Of a DNA stretch of 64,000 bases, positions 26,646 to 34,017 are shown piece after piece. The translations under genes and the position numbers were made by a program. The DNA is from Ktedonobacter robiniae (GTDB lineage Bacteria; Chloroflexota; Ktedonobacteria; Ktedonobacterales; Ktedonobacteraceae), in NCBI RefSeq assembly GCF_016587375.1, contig NZ_BNJG01000003.1:1674001-1738000 (forward strand). Reading direction: 5' to 3'. The stretch's first letter is position 1, and each line of letters begins with the position of its first letter. The notes beneath the pieces were generated by a model. It was not told where the DNA came from. It ran no database searches and was given only the letters and a program-made list of their open reading frames with translations.

Positions 26646-27517
26646 TTACCTCAATATTCCAGTGTCCCAGGTGCCATCGGTGTACAGGGCGAAGTTATCG
26701 ATCAGGCGCACTGATCCCAGGCGGACGGCGAGCAGGAGGAGCGCGGGGCTTGTAGCCGTTCGAGTGGTAGGAAGGTCTCCGCGTCGCGTACCTCAGCGTA
26801 GTCCAGGTGCGCCTGGGGTTCTTGCGCTACAATCTCGGCCATGGCCTGCATCACAGCAGCGGGGTTGCTCGTGGGTTGAGCCTCAAAGGCCTGTCGACCG
26901 GCCTGTAAAGCCTGGTAAAGTATGGGGGCTGCGGCGCGGGTGGCTGGATCAAGATAGCTGTTACGGCTACTCATGGCCAGTCCATCGGCTTCACGTACGG
27001 TCGGGCGGACGCGCAGCTTGACGGGCAGATTGAGGTCGCGTACCATGCGTGTGATGACCGCGATCTGTTGCGCGTCCTTCTGGCCGAAGTAGGCCCGCTG
27101 AGGTTGTATGAGTTGAAATAATTTGAGCACCACCGTGGCCACGCCGCGAAAGTGATTGGGACGCGAGGCGCCCTCGCCCTGTTCAACCAGGGAACCCTGT
27201 GGCTCGACATAGGTTGTGAAGCCTGGGGGATACATCTCGCTTGCAGTAGGCGTAAAGACCATGTCCACGCCTGCCGCCTCAAGCATATGCAGGTCTCGCT
27301 CCAGATTACGAGGATAGCGCTCCAGGTCCTCGTTGGGGCCAAACTGCGTGGGATTGACAAAGATGCTAGCGACAACGGTCGTGTTCTCGGCGCGCGCCGT
27401 TTGAAAGAGGGAGAGGTGTCCCTCGTGGAGGTAGCCCATCGTAGGCACGAGGCCAACCGGGCCGCTCCACTGCGATCGCGCATATTCTATCTCATGAATA
27501 GTCCTGACTATTCGCAT
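26646..27517 (-). pseudogene. panC: Pantoate-beta-alanine ligase (pantothenate synthetase), frameshifted near the 3' end
   Basis: ATP-dependent condensation of pantoate and beta-alanine. The HIGH-type nucleotide motif is VPTMGYLHEGHLSLF, followed by ASIFVNPTQFGPNEDLERYP and RAYFGQKDAQQIAVI, with SSRNSYLD for the KMSKS-like loop. The frame as written ends after LERLQAPRSSCSPSAWDQCA, which is not PanC-like. One extra base in the G-run at 26745-26748 restores PALLLLAVRLGSVRLIDNFA and a stop at 26646, the normal family ending. Only about the last 30 residues are affected. Because the operon otherwise looks intact, a homopolymer sequencing error is likely; a real truncation cannot be excluded. Confidence 0.88.
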
Positions 27518-27687
27518 ACGTCATTGAGTCCTGTCTGTGTTCTTACCATTTATAATAACCCATGCGGCGAAGAGTTGCGATAGGCAAAATTCTCATGCTT
27601 GAGAAGCAGTATGTGTGCTTGTATGTTTGGTAACTAAACTATACCTTCTCATGCCCCTTTGCAGTAGAGCTTTTGTGCTTGATTGTA

Positions 27688-27733
27688 ACATAAAAAGCAC
27701 CTGGATCTGAAGTGTTCCAGGTGCTTTTTATGT
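27688..27733. terminator. Hairpin with T-run in the gap upstream of panC
   Basis: 17-bp perfect arms (27688-27704 and 27717-27733) whose outer part is A-rich on the left and T-rich on the right, giving a bidirectional intrinsic terminator shape. It most likely ends transcription arriving from the right, before the panC promoter. Confidence 0.65.
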
Positions 27734-27755
27734 AAAACTTACTTATAGAGAAGTA

Positions 27756-27904
27756 AAATTCTATGGCTGTCCTGCAATTTGTGTGGAACATGAGCTTCTC
27801 AAGAGTATGCTCTTTGCAGAATGTACTTGTGGAGCTAGACCACTTTTGCATACTCATGGTATTGCAAAACGTATCATATATATTGCGGGAGAGCCATAGA
27901 ATTT
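27756..27904. repeat. 149-bp hairpin-forming element with nested stems
   Basis: The 13-bp outer arms AAATTCTATGGCT and AGCCATAGAATTT are exact complements and extend to about 24 paired positions with two or three mismatches. Inside are GAGTATGC/GCATACTC and GTGG/CCAC pairs, so the whole element can fold as one long branched hairpin. It carries no convincing protein-coding frame. It could be a MITE-like insertion or a structured RNA. Confidence 0.6.
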
Positions 27905-27968
27905 CTTTTAACGGTGAGCCAAGGATTTGCTCACCAACGCGCTAAGGTATGCGTTGAGTTGGTACGCT

Positions 27969-28349
27969 CTACTGCCCGAATAACTCACTCACAATCTGCT
28001 GCCAGGATGAGCCAGCCGTGTCTTGCTGGGAAGATGAGCCCGTCTTGTTCTGCTGGGAAGATGAGCCCGTCTTGTTCTGCTGAGAAGATGAGCCCGTCGT
28101 GTCTTGCTGGGAAGATGAGCCCGTCGTATCCTCCTGCGAGGATGACCCACCCACACTCTGCTGTGAAGGGGAGTCACTCACACTCTGCTGTGAAGGGGAG
28201 TCACTCACACTCTGCTGCGAAGGTGAGCCGTCCAAGACGGCAAGAGATCTAGCATGGGAAACGCTTTGTCGCTGACAGATCAGGCAGGTCACAAATACGA
28301 GAGCGAGAATAGCCATGTACAGGCTGACTTTTCGCATGTGCTTTAACAT
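27969..28349 (-). CDS. Small secreted Ser/Gln-rich tandem-repeat protein
   Basis: 126 residues, family not recognised. A positively charged N-terminus and one hydrophobic segment (LYMAILALVFVTCLICQ) form a signal peptide or anchor. The rest consists of about eight imperfect 8-residue units, first SPSQQSVSD-like and then GSSSQQDTT/GSSSQQNKT-like, encoded by 24-bp tandem repeats. The C-terminus is GSSWQQIVSELFGQ. AAGGAGAG lies about seven bases before the ATG, which supports translation. The number of repeats is probably variable between strains. A cell-surface or low-complexity spacer role is possible; no function can be assigned. Confidence 0.6.
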   Translation of the reverse strand: MLKHMRKVSLYMAILALVFVTCLICQRQSVSHARSLAVLDGSPSQQSVSDSPSQQSVSDSPSQQSVGGSSSQEDTTGSSSQQDTTGSSSQQNKTGSSSQQNKTGSSSQQDTAGSSWQQIVSELFGQ

Positions 28350-28812
28350 TGATAAACTCTCCTTCTCTTTTCTTTAATACTTACACGTCTACATGTTGCG
28401 TGAGCCTTCTCTCTTTGCACCGCTGAGATGCTGCTCATACTTCCATTATAGAAGAGCTTCAACCATAGAAAAGAGCACGACAAAAGCGCCTTGAGGCATC
28501 GCACGTGAATGAGGAGTCAAAATGCTGGTAGCTACACTGCAGCAGAACAAGCAACTGCGGCTGAGAGTGGGGAATCTGAGCAATTTCTACACATGTATTC
28601 GAGCGAGCCCGGGACCTGTACATAGCGTGAGTCAGACTTTCAACGAAACGCGAGCCTACTCTCGGCGCCATCGCCGAGAGTACACTTGCAGAAAGGGTCC
28701 CCTACAGGAGCCGCGAATGCTCACCTCTATCTAACCATTAGCCAAAGAAAGCGTATATACACTATAACGATATAAGCGATACCAACAGGTTCCCGTTGTG
28801 GGAGGAAGACAT
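28350..28812. other. Gap with one short hairpin and a possible promoter
   Basis: Holds a perfect 11-bp-arm hairpin, TACTCTCGGCG/CGCCGAGAGTA (28657-28682), without a T-run. Further on, an AT-rich stretch around 28755-28785 (TATAACGATATAAG) is a plausible promoter for the small His-rich membrane protein downstream. No gene is supported in this stretch. Confidence 0.4.
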
Positions 28813-29052
28813 ATGTTTCTGTTACTGATCTTGATTTTAGGCCTGGTCATTTTTATCGTCTCGCTGAGGGTCATACTGGCGATTGTTGGCCTATTCTTTG
28901 GGCGCGTGCTGTATCCGGGGCGCCCTCGTCTCTATCGCCGTGAGCTCTTCTTCTGGCACCCATGGGGCTTCCGCAGGCGTTATATGGGCGGATTTTATGG
29001 CCCTCGCCTTCATCATCATCACCATCACCACCATCATCATCGTGGCTGGTAG
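28813..29052 (+). CDS. Small membrane protein with a natural C-terminal His10 tract
   Basis: 79 residues, family not recognised. An N-terminal TM hairpin or long helix (MFLLLILILGLVIFIVSLRV and ILAIVGLFFG) is followed by a basic, aromatic region (PRLYRRELFFWHPWGFRRRY) and ten consecutive His before RGW. The His codons are a mix of CAT and CAC. GGAGG lies eight bases before the ATG; an upstream in-frame GTG adds five residues but starts before that site. The tail could bind Ni, Zn or Cu at the membrane. A terminator follows, so it is its own unit. Confidence 0.65.
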   Translation: MFLLLILILGLVIFIVSLRVILAIVGLFFGRVLYPGRPRLYRRELFFWHPWGFRRRYMGGFYGPRLHHHHHHHHHHRGW

Positions 29053-29075
29053 CGCTACTGTAAATTGGAGCGAAG

Positions 29076-29110
29076 AAGCCGGCTCTGAGATAAAAGACAG
29101 AGCCCGGCTT
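29076..29110 (+). terminator. Intrinsic terminator after the His-rich membrane protein gene
   Basis: Arms AAGCCGGCTCTG and CAGAGCCCGGCTT with one bulged base, followed within 10 bases by CTTTTTT. Confidence 0.8.
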
Positions 29111-29229
29111 TCAGCTTTTTTGGGGAACTTTTTCTTATGTCTGACCTATATAACAAGCAAGTGAGTCTGATGAGCGGTGACATGCGTATCTCCTGAGGAG
29201 TATGTTTTTTATGCAACAGGAGGTATATC

Positions 29230-29502
29230 ATGGAGGTCTCGTTCACCCAATTTATCATCTGGATTATCATTGCGGCCATCATTGGTATCCTTGGTGAGTT
29301 CATTGCTGGTCGCAGAGCCCCGGCGGGCATCCTTGGCGCGATCATGATTGGTCTCTTTGCCATCTTCCTTATCGTAGGCTTCTTCCACTTCCACATCACA
29401 GGTGAACCCACTTTTGAGGGCGTGCCTATCGTTAGTACAATTATCGCGGCTGTAATGCTGGTTGTTATCTGGAGCAGCGTGGCATATTATCGTCGTGCTT
29501 AA
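29230..29502 (+). CDS. GlsB/YeaQ/YmgE family small membrane protein
   Basis: 90-residue inner-membrane protein of the transglycosylase-associated/GlsB family, linked in other bacteria to general or envelope stress. Three TM helices: FIIWIIIAAIIGILGEFIAG, GILGAIMIGLFAIFLIVGFF and STIIAAVMLVVIWSSVAYY. The GEFIAGRRAPAGILGAIMIG loop matches the family's Gly-rich G-x-(I/L)-A-G signature. ACAGGAGG lies ten bases upstream of the ATG. Single-gene unit. Confidence 0.85.
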   Translation: MEVSFTQFIIWIIIAAIIGILGEFIAGRRAPAGILGAIMIGLFAIFLIVGFFHFHITGEPTFEGVPIVSTIIAAVMLVVIWSSVAYYRRA

Positions 29503-29668
29503 GCAAGCAGGCAGGTAATATGTGGCCTATAGGTTCGCACCTATAATGCGCATAATGCGCAAGATTCGAGAAGTTTTTGCACGCACCATATGGTATATAC
29601 GTTCTATAAATGTGTCGCTTCTACTTTTTCAGGTAAAATAAGGCGCATTGAAGAAAGGATAATACCAT

Positions 29669-30052
29669 ATGGCCAATCTTGTTACCTGGTTCGAAATCCC
29701 CACAAGCGATATTGAACGCGCGAAAACTTTTTACCGCACGATCTTGGGCATTAAAGAGGAGCTGCGACAGGAGAATCTGGGCGGAGACATGCCCTATGCC
29801 TTTTTGCCGATGGAGCCGGGCGACGTCAGCGGCGCATTGGTCCAGCACCCGAACTATAAACCTGGTGAGGGTCAGGGTGTATGTATCTATCTCGTGGTCC
29901 AGGGCGACCTGAACGACACGTTGGCAAAGGTGGAGCCTGCGGGCGGAAGCATCTACATTCCCAAAATGCCTCTCGGTGAGATGAGCCCTGGCTACATGGC
30001 TCAAATCGGTGATAGCGAGGGCAACCGCATCGGCCTCTGGTCCGCAGAGTAA
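29669..30052 (+). CDS. VOC family protein (glyoxalase/bleomycin-resistance fold)
   Basis: 127 residues forming two beta-alpha-beta-beta-beta modules. Typical features are VTWFEIPTSDIERAKTFYRT at the N-terminus and GYMAQIGDSEGNRIGLWSAE at the C-terminus, the usual metal-ligand Glu and GN-xx-GLW ending. Members of this subgroup (about 120-130 residues) are widespread and mostly of unknown substrate. AAGAAAGGA precedes the ATG by about ten bases. It converges on the phosphotransferase gene, only 24 bp away. Confidence 0.88.
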   Translation: MANLVTWFEIPTSDIERAKTFYRTILGIKEELRQENLGGDMPYAFLPMEPGDVSGALVQHPNYKPGEGQGVCIYLVVQGDLNDTLAKVEPAGGSIYIPKMPLGEMSPGYMAQIGDSEGNRIGLWSAE

Positions 30053-30076
30053 GCGCCCATGGCGGCGTTGAGCCCT

Positions 30077-31072
30077 TCATGTTCCTGCTATAGAGAGAAA
30101 TGGTTCGATCCACTTGCGGAGCGTAAGGTCTCTCTGCCACCAGACCATGTCTGTGCGGTGTGCCCATTCCCAGATAGCGAGGCGCTCTTTGAGCATGTAG
30201 AGCGGAAAGCGAGCTTCAAAGTCTGGACGCGGGGGGTGGAGCTGGAGATAGGTCCTCAGAAAGATATGTGCCAGGTCCACCCTCTCTTGCGTTATGTAGT
30301 CGGCAACGGGGCGTGCGAGATCCTCTTCCGTATCGCCAAAGTGGCCATGCACATCAAAGACGCCACTGACGTGCCATTCGGCGTCCCGCTCTTCTACAAC
30401 GACATTCCCCTCTTTATAATCTCCCATAACAAAGCGTGCCTGAAACGGCTCAGCAAGGGCGCGCTTGCCCTGTTCCACCAGAGCCTCTACCCAGAAGCTA
30501 TCGGCCTCTGTAGTGAGATTGGTTGCTTGCCGGGATAGGGAAAGTAGGCGATAGATCTCTCCTGTGATATATCCCGGATAGGAGGGATGAAAAGGCACGA
30601 TGGTATCGTGTGTGGCGTCGTGTTCGCCTGGAGTGGGCCAGGTGAGGGCATGCATCTGGGCCAGGGTTACGCCAAGGGCGGCGGCGATCTGCTGACGCTG
30701 CTGATCGCTCAGTTGACGCCTGACAACTGGATCGATGAGGGCGAGTCCTGGCATACGCGGCATGAGGATATAGCTCCAGCCGAAAATATCTGCGTCAGGA
30801 TCATGCAGGTAGGGCCAGGGAACGGGGACAGTGGTGTGTTCATGCAATTGCCACATAAACCAGCGCTCTCGCATGAATTGCTCCGGCCACAAGGGTTTGC
30901 CACGCAGGACAAACTCGCCCTGAGTAGTCGTCAGAAAGATGTTCTGGCCAAAGTTTCCAAAGGGAACAGGCTCGGCCTGGAGCAAGGTACCGAGCTGGAA
31001 GCGTGTCAGAGCTTCCTGTAACTGCTTATTAGCGATACTTCCAAGATGCTGTGTATATATCCTAGTTGGCAT
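30077..31072 (-). CDS. Aminoglycoside-phosphotransferase (APH)-fold protein
   Basis: 331-residue cytoplasmic kinase-like phosphotransferase. The N-lobe has NFGQNIFLTTTQGEFVLRGK with the ATP-binding Lys. The catalytic loop reads VMGDYKEGNVVVEE in place of the usual HGDLHxGN, keeping catalytic Asp and metal-binding Asn. The metal Asp follows in GVFDVHGHFGDTEEDLA. Family members phosphorylate aminoglycosides, macrolides, choline, homoserine or sugars, and sequence alone does not say which. Alone in its unit, so context gives no substrate. Confidence 0.85.
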   Translation of the reverse strand: MPTRIYTQHLGSIANKQLQEALTRFQLGTLLQAEPVPFGNFGQNIFLTTTQGEFVLRGKPLWPEQFMRERWFMWQLHEHTTVPVPWPYLHDPDADIFGWSYILMPRMPGLALIDPVVRRQLSDQQRQQIAAALGVTLAQMHALTWPTPGEHDATHDTIVPFHPSYPGYITGEIYRLLSLSRQATNLTTEADSFWVEALVEQGKRALAEPFQARFVMGDYKEGNVVVEERDAEWHVSGVFDVHGHFGDTEEDLARPVADYITQERVDLAHIFLRTYLQLHPPRPDFEARFPLYMLKERLAIWEWAHRTDMVWWQRDLTLRKWIEPFLSIAGT

Positions 31073-31294
31073 AGAGTAGGCTCCTTCCTAATGCGTTACT
31101 TTATGTGCTCCTCTGAAAAATTTTGCCCAAACAAGTTACCACACAAGAGACAGAAAAGCCATAGGCTAAAGTCTACAAGGTATGCATGTTTCTTGAGTTT
31201 GCCTCTTGTTTTAACCTCCCGCTCTTACTACTGGCGAGCCAGTGAGTCAGAATGGATGAATTTTGAAATGTCTTAAAAAATAAACGTGAAAAAC

Positions 31295-31323
31295 TTGACA
31301 AAATAATAAACATACGTTAATCT
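31295..31323 (+). promoter_or_regulatory. Promoter upstream of the nucleotidyltransferase/ABC exporter operon
   Basis: TTGACA (31295-31300), 17-bp spacer, TAATCT (31318-31323). It lies in an AT-rich stretch flanked by ACGT-containing half sites (AAACGTGAA and CATACGTTA). If it drives the operon, the leader is about 375 bases long, enough for attenuation structures. Otherwise the 634-bp gap holds nothing I can identify; a 64-codon frame at 31488-31682 is not convincing. Confidence 0.5.
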
Positions 31324-31706
31324 CAATATACACAAATTTCCTCATGGAGGCCAAAAGCACGTATGCCTGACCACTACTAATGCACGCTCAACCATAATGC
31401 TGGTGAAAAAACAGGTAACCACTCTCTGCATCAAATAACGCTGTTCTTCTCTGTAAAAAAGGGCAGTTAATAGAGATTTGACGTAGTATGAAAGGTGCTT
31501 GTCTGTGTGCATGTGTAGTCCTGGTGAGACAACGGTGTAAGGTCTATCTCCTTTCCAACCCTTTTCTCTCCACGCTTGTTACCAACTTGACTCTAGAGGC
31601 TTCTCCGCGCGTTCTTTCCACGCCTGCGCCTGTCCGCTCACCAGTATGCTTTCTAATGTGTAATTTATACCTTTTCATTTGAAAGGTGCAGAAAAGGAGA
31701 AGTCGT

Positions 31707-31751
31707 ATGTCATCACTTGAAGGTCAGTTACAAGCCCCCAGCCGCAAATGA
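31707..31751 (+). CDS. 14-codon leader peptide overlapping the nucleotidyltransferase start
   Basis: Short frame MSSLEGQLQAPSRK with AAAAGGAGA five to six bases before its ATG, the best ribosome site in the region. Its TGA overlaps the ATG of the nucleotidyltransferase (ATGA, 31748-31751), which itself has no ribosome site of its own. Translational coupling, or an antibiotic-sensing leader like those of erm and cat genes, would explain it. A frameshifted N-terminal extension of the enzyme is the alternative. Confidence 0.5.
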   Translation: MSSLEGQLQAPSRK

Positions 31752-32272
31752 GTGCAGAGGCCGTTGTTGAACTGATGCGGCTTTGTGAGCAGAATGGTAT
31801 TGAGATCTTTGTTGATGGGGGCTGGGGTGTCGATGCGTTGCTGGGGAGACAAACGCGCCCACACGCGGACTTAGACATAGCTCTCCAGCACAAGGATGTC
31901 CCGAAGCTTCGCGCGCTGCTTGAGGCACGCAGTTATAAAGATGTGCCTCGTGATGATACGCGGGATTGCAACTTTGTGATGGGCGATGATGAGGGACACG
32001 AGGTAGATTTTCACTCCTACACGTTTGATGCTCACGGAAAACTTGTCTTTGGCCTGGAGTACCCGTTGGCTTCCTTGACTGGCAGTGGGTCCATCCAGGG
32101 CTACCCGGTGAAATGCATCTCGCCTGAGTGGCTGGTGAAGTTTCATTCCGGCTACGAACTGGATGAGGATGACTATCACGATGTTTCGCTGCTATGTGAT
32201 CACTTTGGTATTGCCCTGCCAGCCGAGTACGAGAGGTTTGTCCGCAATAAGCCTGAAAGGAAGCATCCGTGA
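31748..32272 (+). CDS. Nucleotidyltransferase of the lincosamide/aminoglycoside (Lnu/ANT(2'')) type
   Basis: 174 residues. The polymerase-beta-like motif is intact: FVDGGWGVDALLGRQTRPHA followed by DLDIAL, giving the GG(W)G...D-x-D metal site, with a third acidic residue in HEVDFHSYTFD. Close relatives (LnuA/LinA, AadB-like proteins) add AMP to a hydroxyl of lincosamides or aminoglycosides and inactivate them. It is the first enzyme of a three-gene operon and overlaps the next gene by four bases (GTGA). Together with a two-part ABC exporter this looks like a resistance or self-protection operon. The true substrate is unknown. Confidence 0.85.
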   Translation: MSAEAVVELMRLCEQNGIEIFVDGGWGVDALLGRQTRPHADLDIALQHKDVPKLRALLEARSYKDVPRDDTRDCNFVMGDDEGHEVDFHSYTFDAHGKLVFGLEYPLASLTGSGSIQGYPVKCISPEWLVKFHSGYELDEDDYHDVSLLCDHFGIALPAEYERFVRNKPERKHP

Positions 32273-34017
32273 GCCTTCAACCCTTCAAGCGCTATTTTAG
32301 TCTGTTCGCGCGCTATCTCAAGCCCCAGTGGGGGAAAGTCTTGCTTATGTCAGTACTACTGCTCATCAGTATTGGCTTACAGCTTTATAACCCAAAGCTG
32401 CTGGGCGACTTTATCAACGCGACGTTACAGCAGGGGCTTGGGCAGGGGCTTGCCTGGCTCGCGTTGCTGTACCTTCTTGTCTCGTTTCTTAACCAGGGGG
32501 TCTCAGTCGTCTCGGAGTACCTGTGTGAAAAGGTGGCCTGGACGGCGACCAACCAACTCCGCGCCGATCTGCTGTCCCATGTCTTAACTCTCGACCAGGC
32601 CTTTCATAAGCAGCATACCCAGGGCGAGTTGCTTGAGCGCATAGATGGAGATGTCAACGATCTCTCGAACTTCTTCTCGAAGTTTGTGGTGCATATGTTC
32701 TTCCATCTTCTGCTCCTGCTAGGGTTGCTGGTTGTGCTGACCTCGATTGATTCGCGCCTGGGCGTTAGCATGGGAGGATACTGTCTGCTGGTTGTGGTGG
32801 CGCTGACCTGGATGCGCCGCCCCTCGGTCGAGCGCTGGGTCGTAGCCCGGCAGGCCAGTGCGGAGTTCTTTGGCTTCCTGGGTGAGTCTCTGGCGGCAAC
32901 GGAAGATATTCGTGCCAATGGTGGCATGAACTATGTATGGCGAAACTTCTATAACCGTTTCTATCGCTGGTATGCTACGACCTGCCATGCTGGCTGGTCG
33001 GGAGCCTCGCCCTGGATTATCTCACAGGCGCTCTTTGCTCTGGGAAGGGTCTTGGGGCTGGTCCTGGGCGCCTATCTCTGGAGTATCGGACTGGCCTCGC
33101 CTGGCACAGTCTACCTGATTTTTGTCTATAGCTCTCTGCTGATGCAGCCCCTGGACCAGGTGCAATGGCAGCTCCAGGATCTCAACAAATCCGAATCCTG
33201 CATCCGCCGTATCGAGGGGCTGTTCGCGACGCGCCAGGCTATCCAGGATGGACCCGGCACAAAGCCAGCCGCTGGAGCGCCCTCGGTGACCTTTGAGCAT
33301 ATCGCCTTTGGTTATAGCCTGGATGAGCCAGTGCTTAAGGACATGACCTTCCACCTGTCAGCCGGGCATGTCCTGGGTATTGTGGGGCGCACCGGCGGCG
33401 GAAAAACGACGGTCACGCGCCTGCTCTTTCGGATGTATGATCCGCAGTCCGGCTCGATACGACTCAACGATGTGCCGCTCACGGATATGCGCCTGGGCGA
33501 GCTGCGCCAGCGTATCAGCCTGATTACGCAGGATGTACAGCTCTTTGACGCCACGGTTCGCGATAACCTGACGTTTTTCAGGCGTGATATCACGGATGAG
33601 CGTATTCTTTCGGTGCTGGAGGAGATTGGTCTTTTGCCCTGGTATGCCTCGCTTTCCCAGGGACTGGAGACCATGCTGGGCGCGAGTAGCGCTGGCCTCT
33701 CAGCTGGCGAGGCGCAATTGCTGGCCTTTGCGCGGGTGTTCTTAACCGATCCAGACCTGGTAGTGCTCGACGAGGCCTCTTCGCGTCTGGATCCTCTGAC
33801 GCAGAAGCTTATGGAGCAGGGCATGGCGAAGCTTTTTGCCAACCGGACGGGTATTGTTATTGCGCACCGCCTGGAGACGCTTCAGCGCGTCGATGATATC
33901 CTCGTGATCGAGAATGGTGAGGTCCTGGAGATGGGTTCACGGGCCGACCTGGTGGGCAATCCAGACTCACACTTTGCACGCTTGCTACAACACGTTGATG
34001 GAGCCATATACGCATGA
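32269..34017 (+). CDS. ABC exporter half-transporter 1 (permease-ATPase fusion)
   Basis: 582 residues: six TM helices (about 20-310) and a nucleotide-binding domain (about 340-575). Walker A is VGRTGGGKTTVTRLLF and Walker B DLVVLDEASSRLD with the catalytic Glu. The signature is degenerate, LSAGEAQ instead of LSGGQ. The next gene encodes the complementary half with LSGGQ but without the catalytic Glu, so the two should form a heterodimer with one active and one degenerate ATP site. GTG start overlaps the nucleotidyltransferase stop; GAAAGGAAG lies upstream. Likely exports an amphipathic drug, lipid or peptide. Confidence 0.93.
   Translation: MSLQPFKRYFSLFARYLKPQWGKVLLMSVLLLISIGLQLYNPKLLGDFINATLQQGLGQGLAWLALLYLLVSFLNQGVSVVSEYLCEKVAWTATNQLRADLLSHVLTLDQAFHKQHTQGELLERIDGDVNDLSNFFSKFVVHMFFHLLLLLGLLVVLTSIDSRLGVSMGGYCLLVVVALTWMRRPSVERWVVARQASAEFFGFLGESLAATEDIRANGGMNYVWRNFYNRFYRWYATTCHAGWSGASPWIISQALFALGRVLGLVLGAYLWSIGLASPGTVYLIFVYSSLLMQPLDQVQWQLQDLNKSESCIRRIEGLFATRQAIQDGPGTKPAAGAPSVTFEHIAFGYSLDEPVLKDMTFHLSAGHVLGIVGRTGGGKTTVTRLLFRMYDPQSGSIRLNDVPLTDMRLGELRQRISLITQDVQLFDATVRDNLTFFRRDITDERILSVLEEIGLLPWYASLSQGLETMLGASSAGLSAGEAQLLAFARVFLTDPDLVVLDEASSRLDPLTQKLMEQGMAKLFANRTGIVIAHRLETLQRVDDILVIENGEVLEMGSRADLVGNPDSHFARLLQHVDGAIYA

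Noticed and set aside
27639..27945. Small frames on both strands (72 and 60 codons)
   Set aside because: They run through a terminator hairpin and the 149-bp inverted-repeat element, have no ribosome site and no recognisable protein features.
27989..28230. CRISPR or non-coding minisatellite
   Set aside because: 24-bp units keep one open frame with a ribosome site and signal peptide, so it is a coding repeat.
29012..29045. His10 as vector or tag contamination
   Set aside because: His codons are mixed, the tract is within a natural-looking small gene followed by its own terminator, and flanking sequence is continuous with the chromosome.
31488..31682. 64-codon frame before the nucleotidyltransferase
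   Set aside because: Low-quality composition, no ribosome site; the region is better explained as a long leader.
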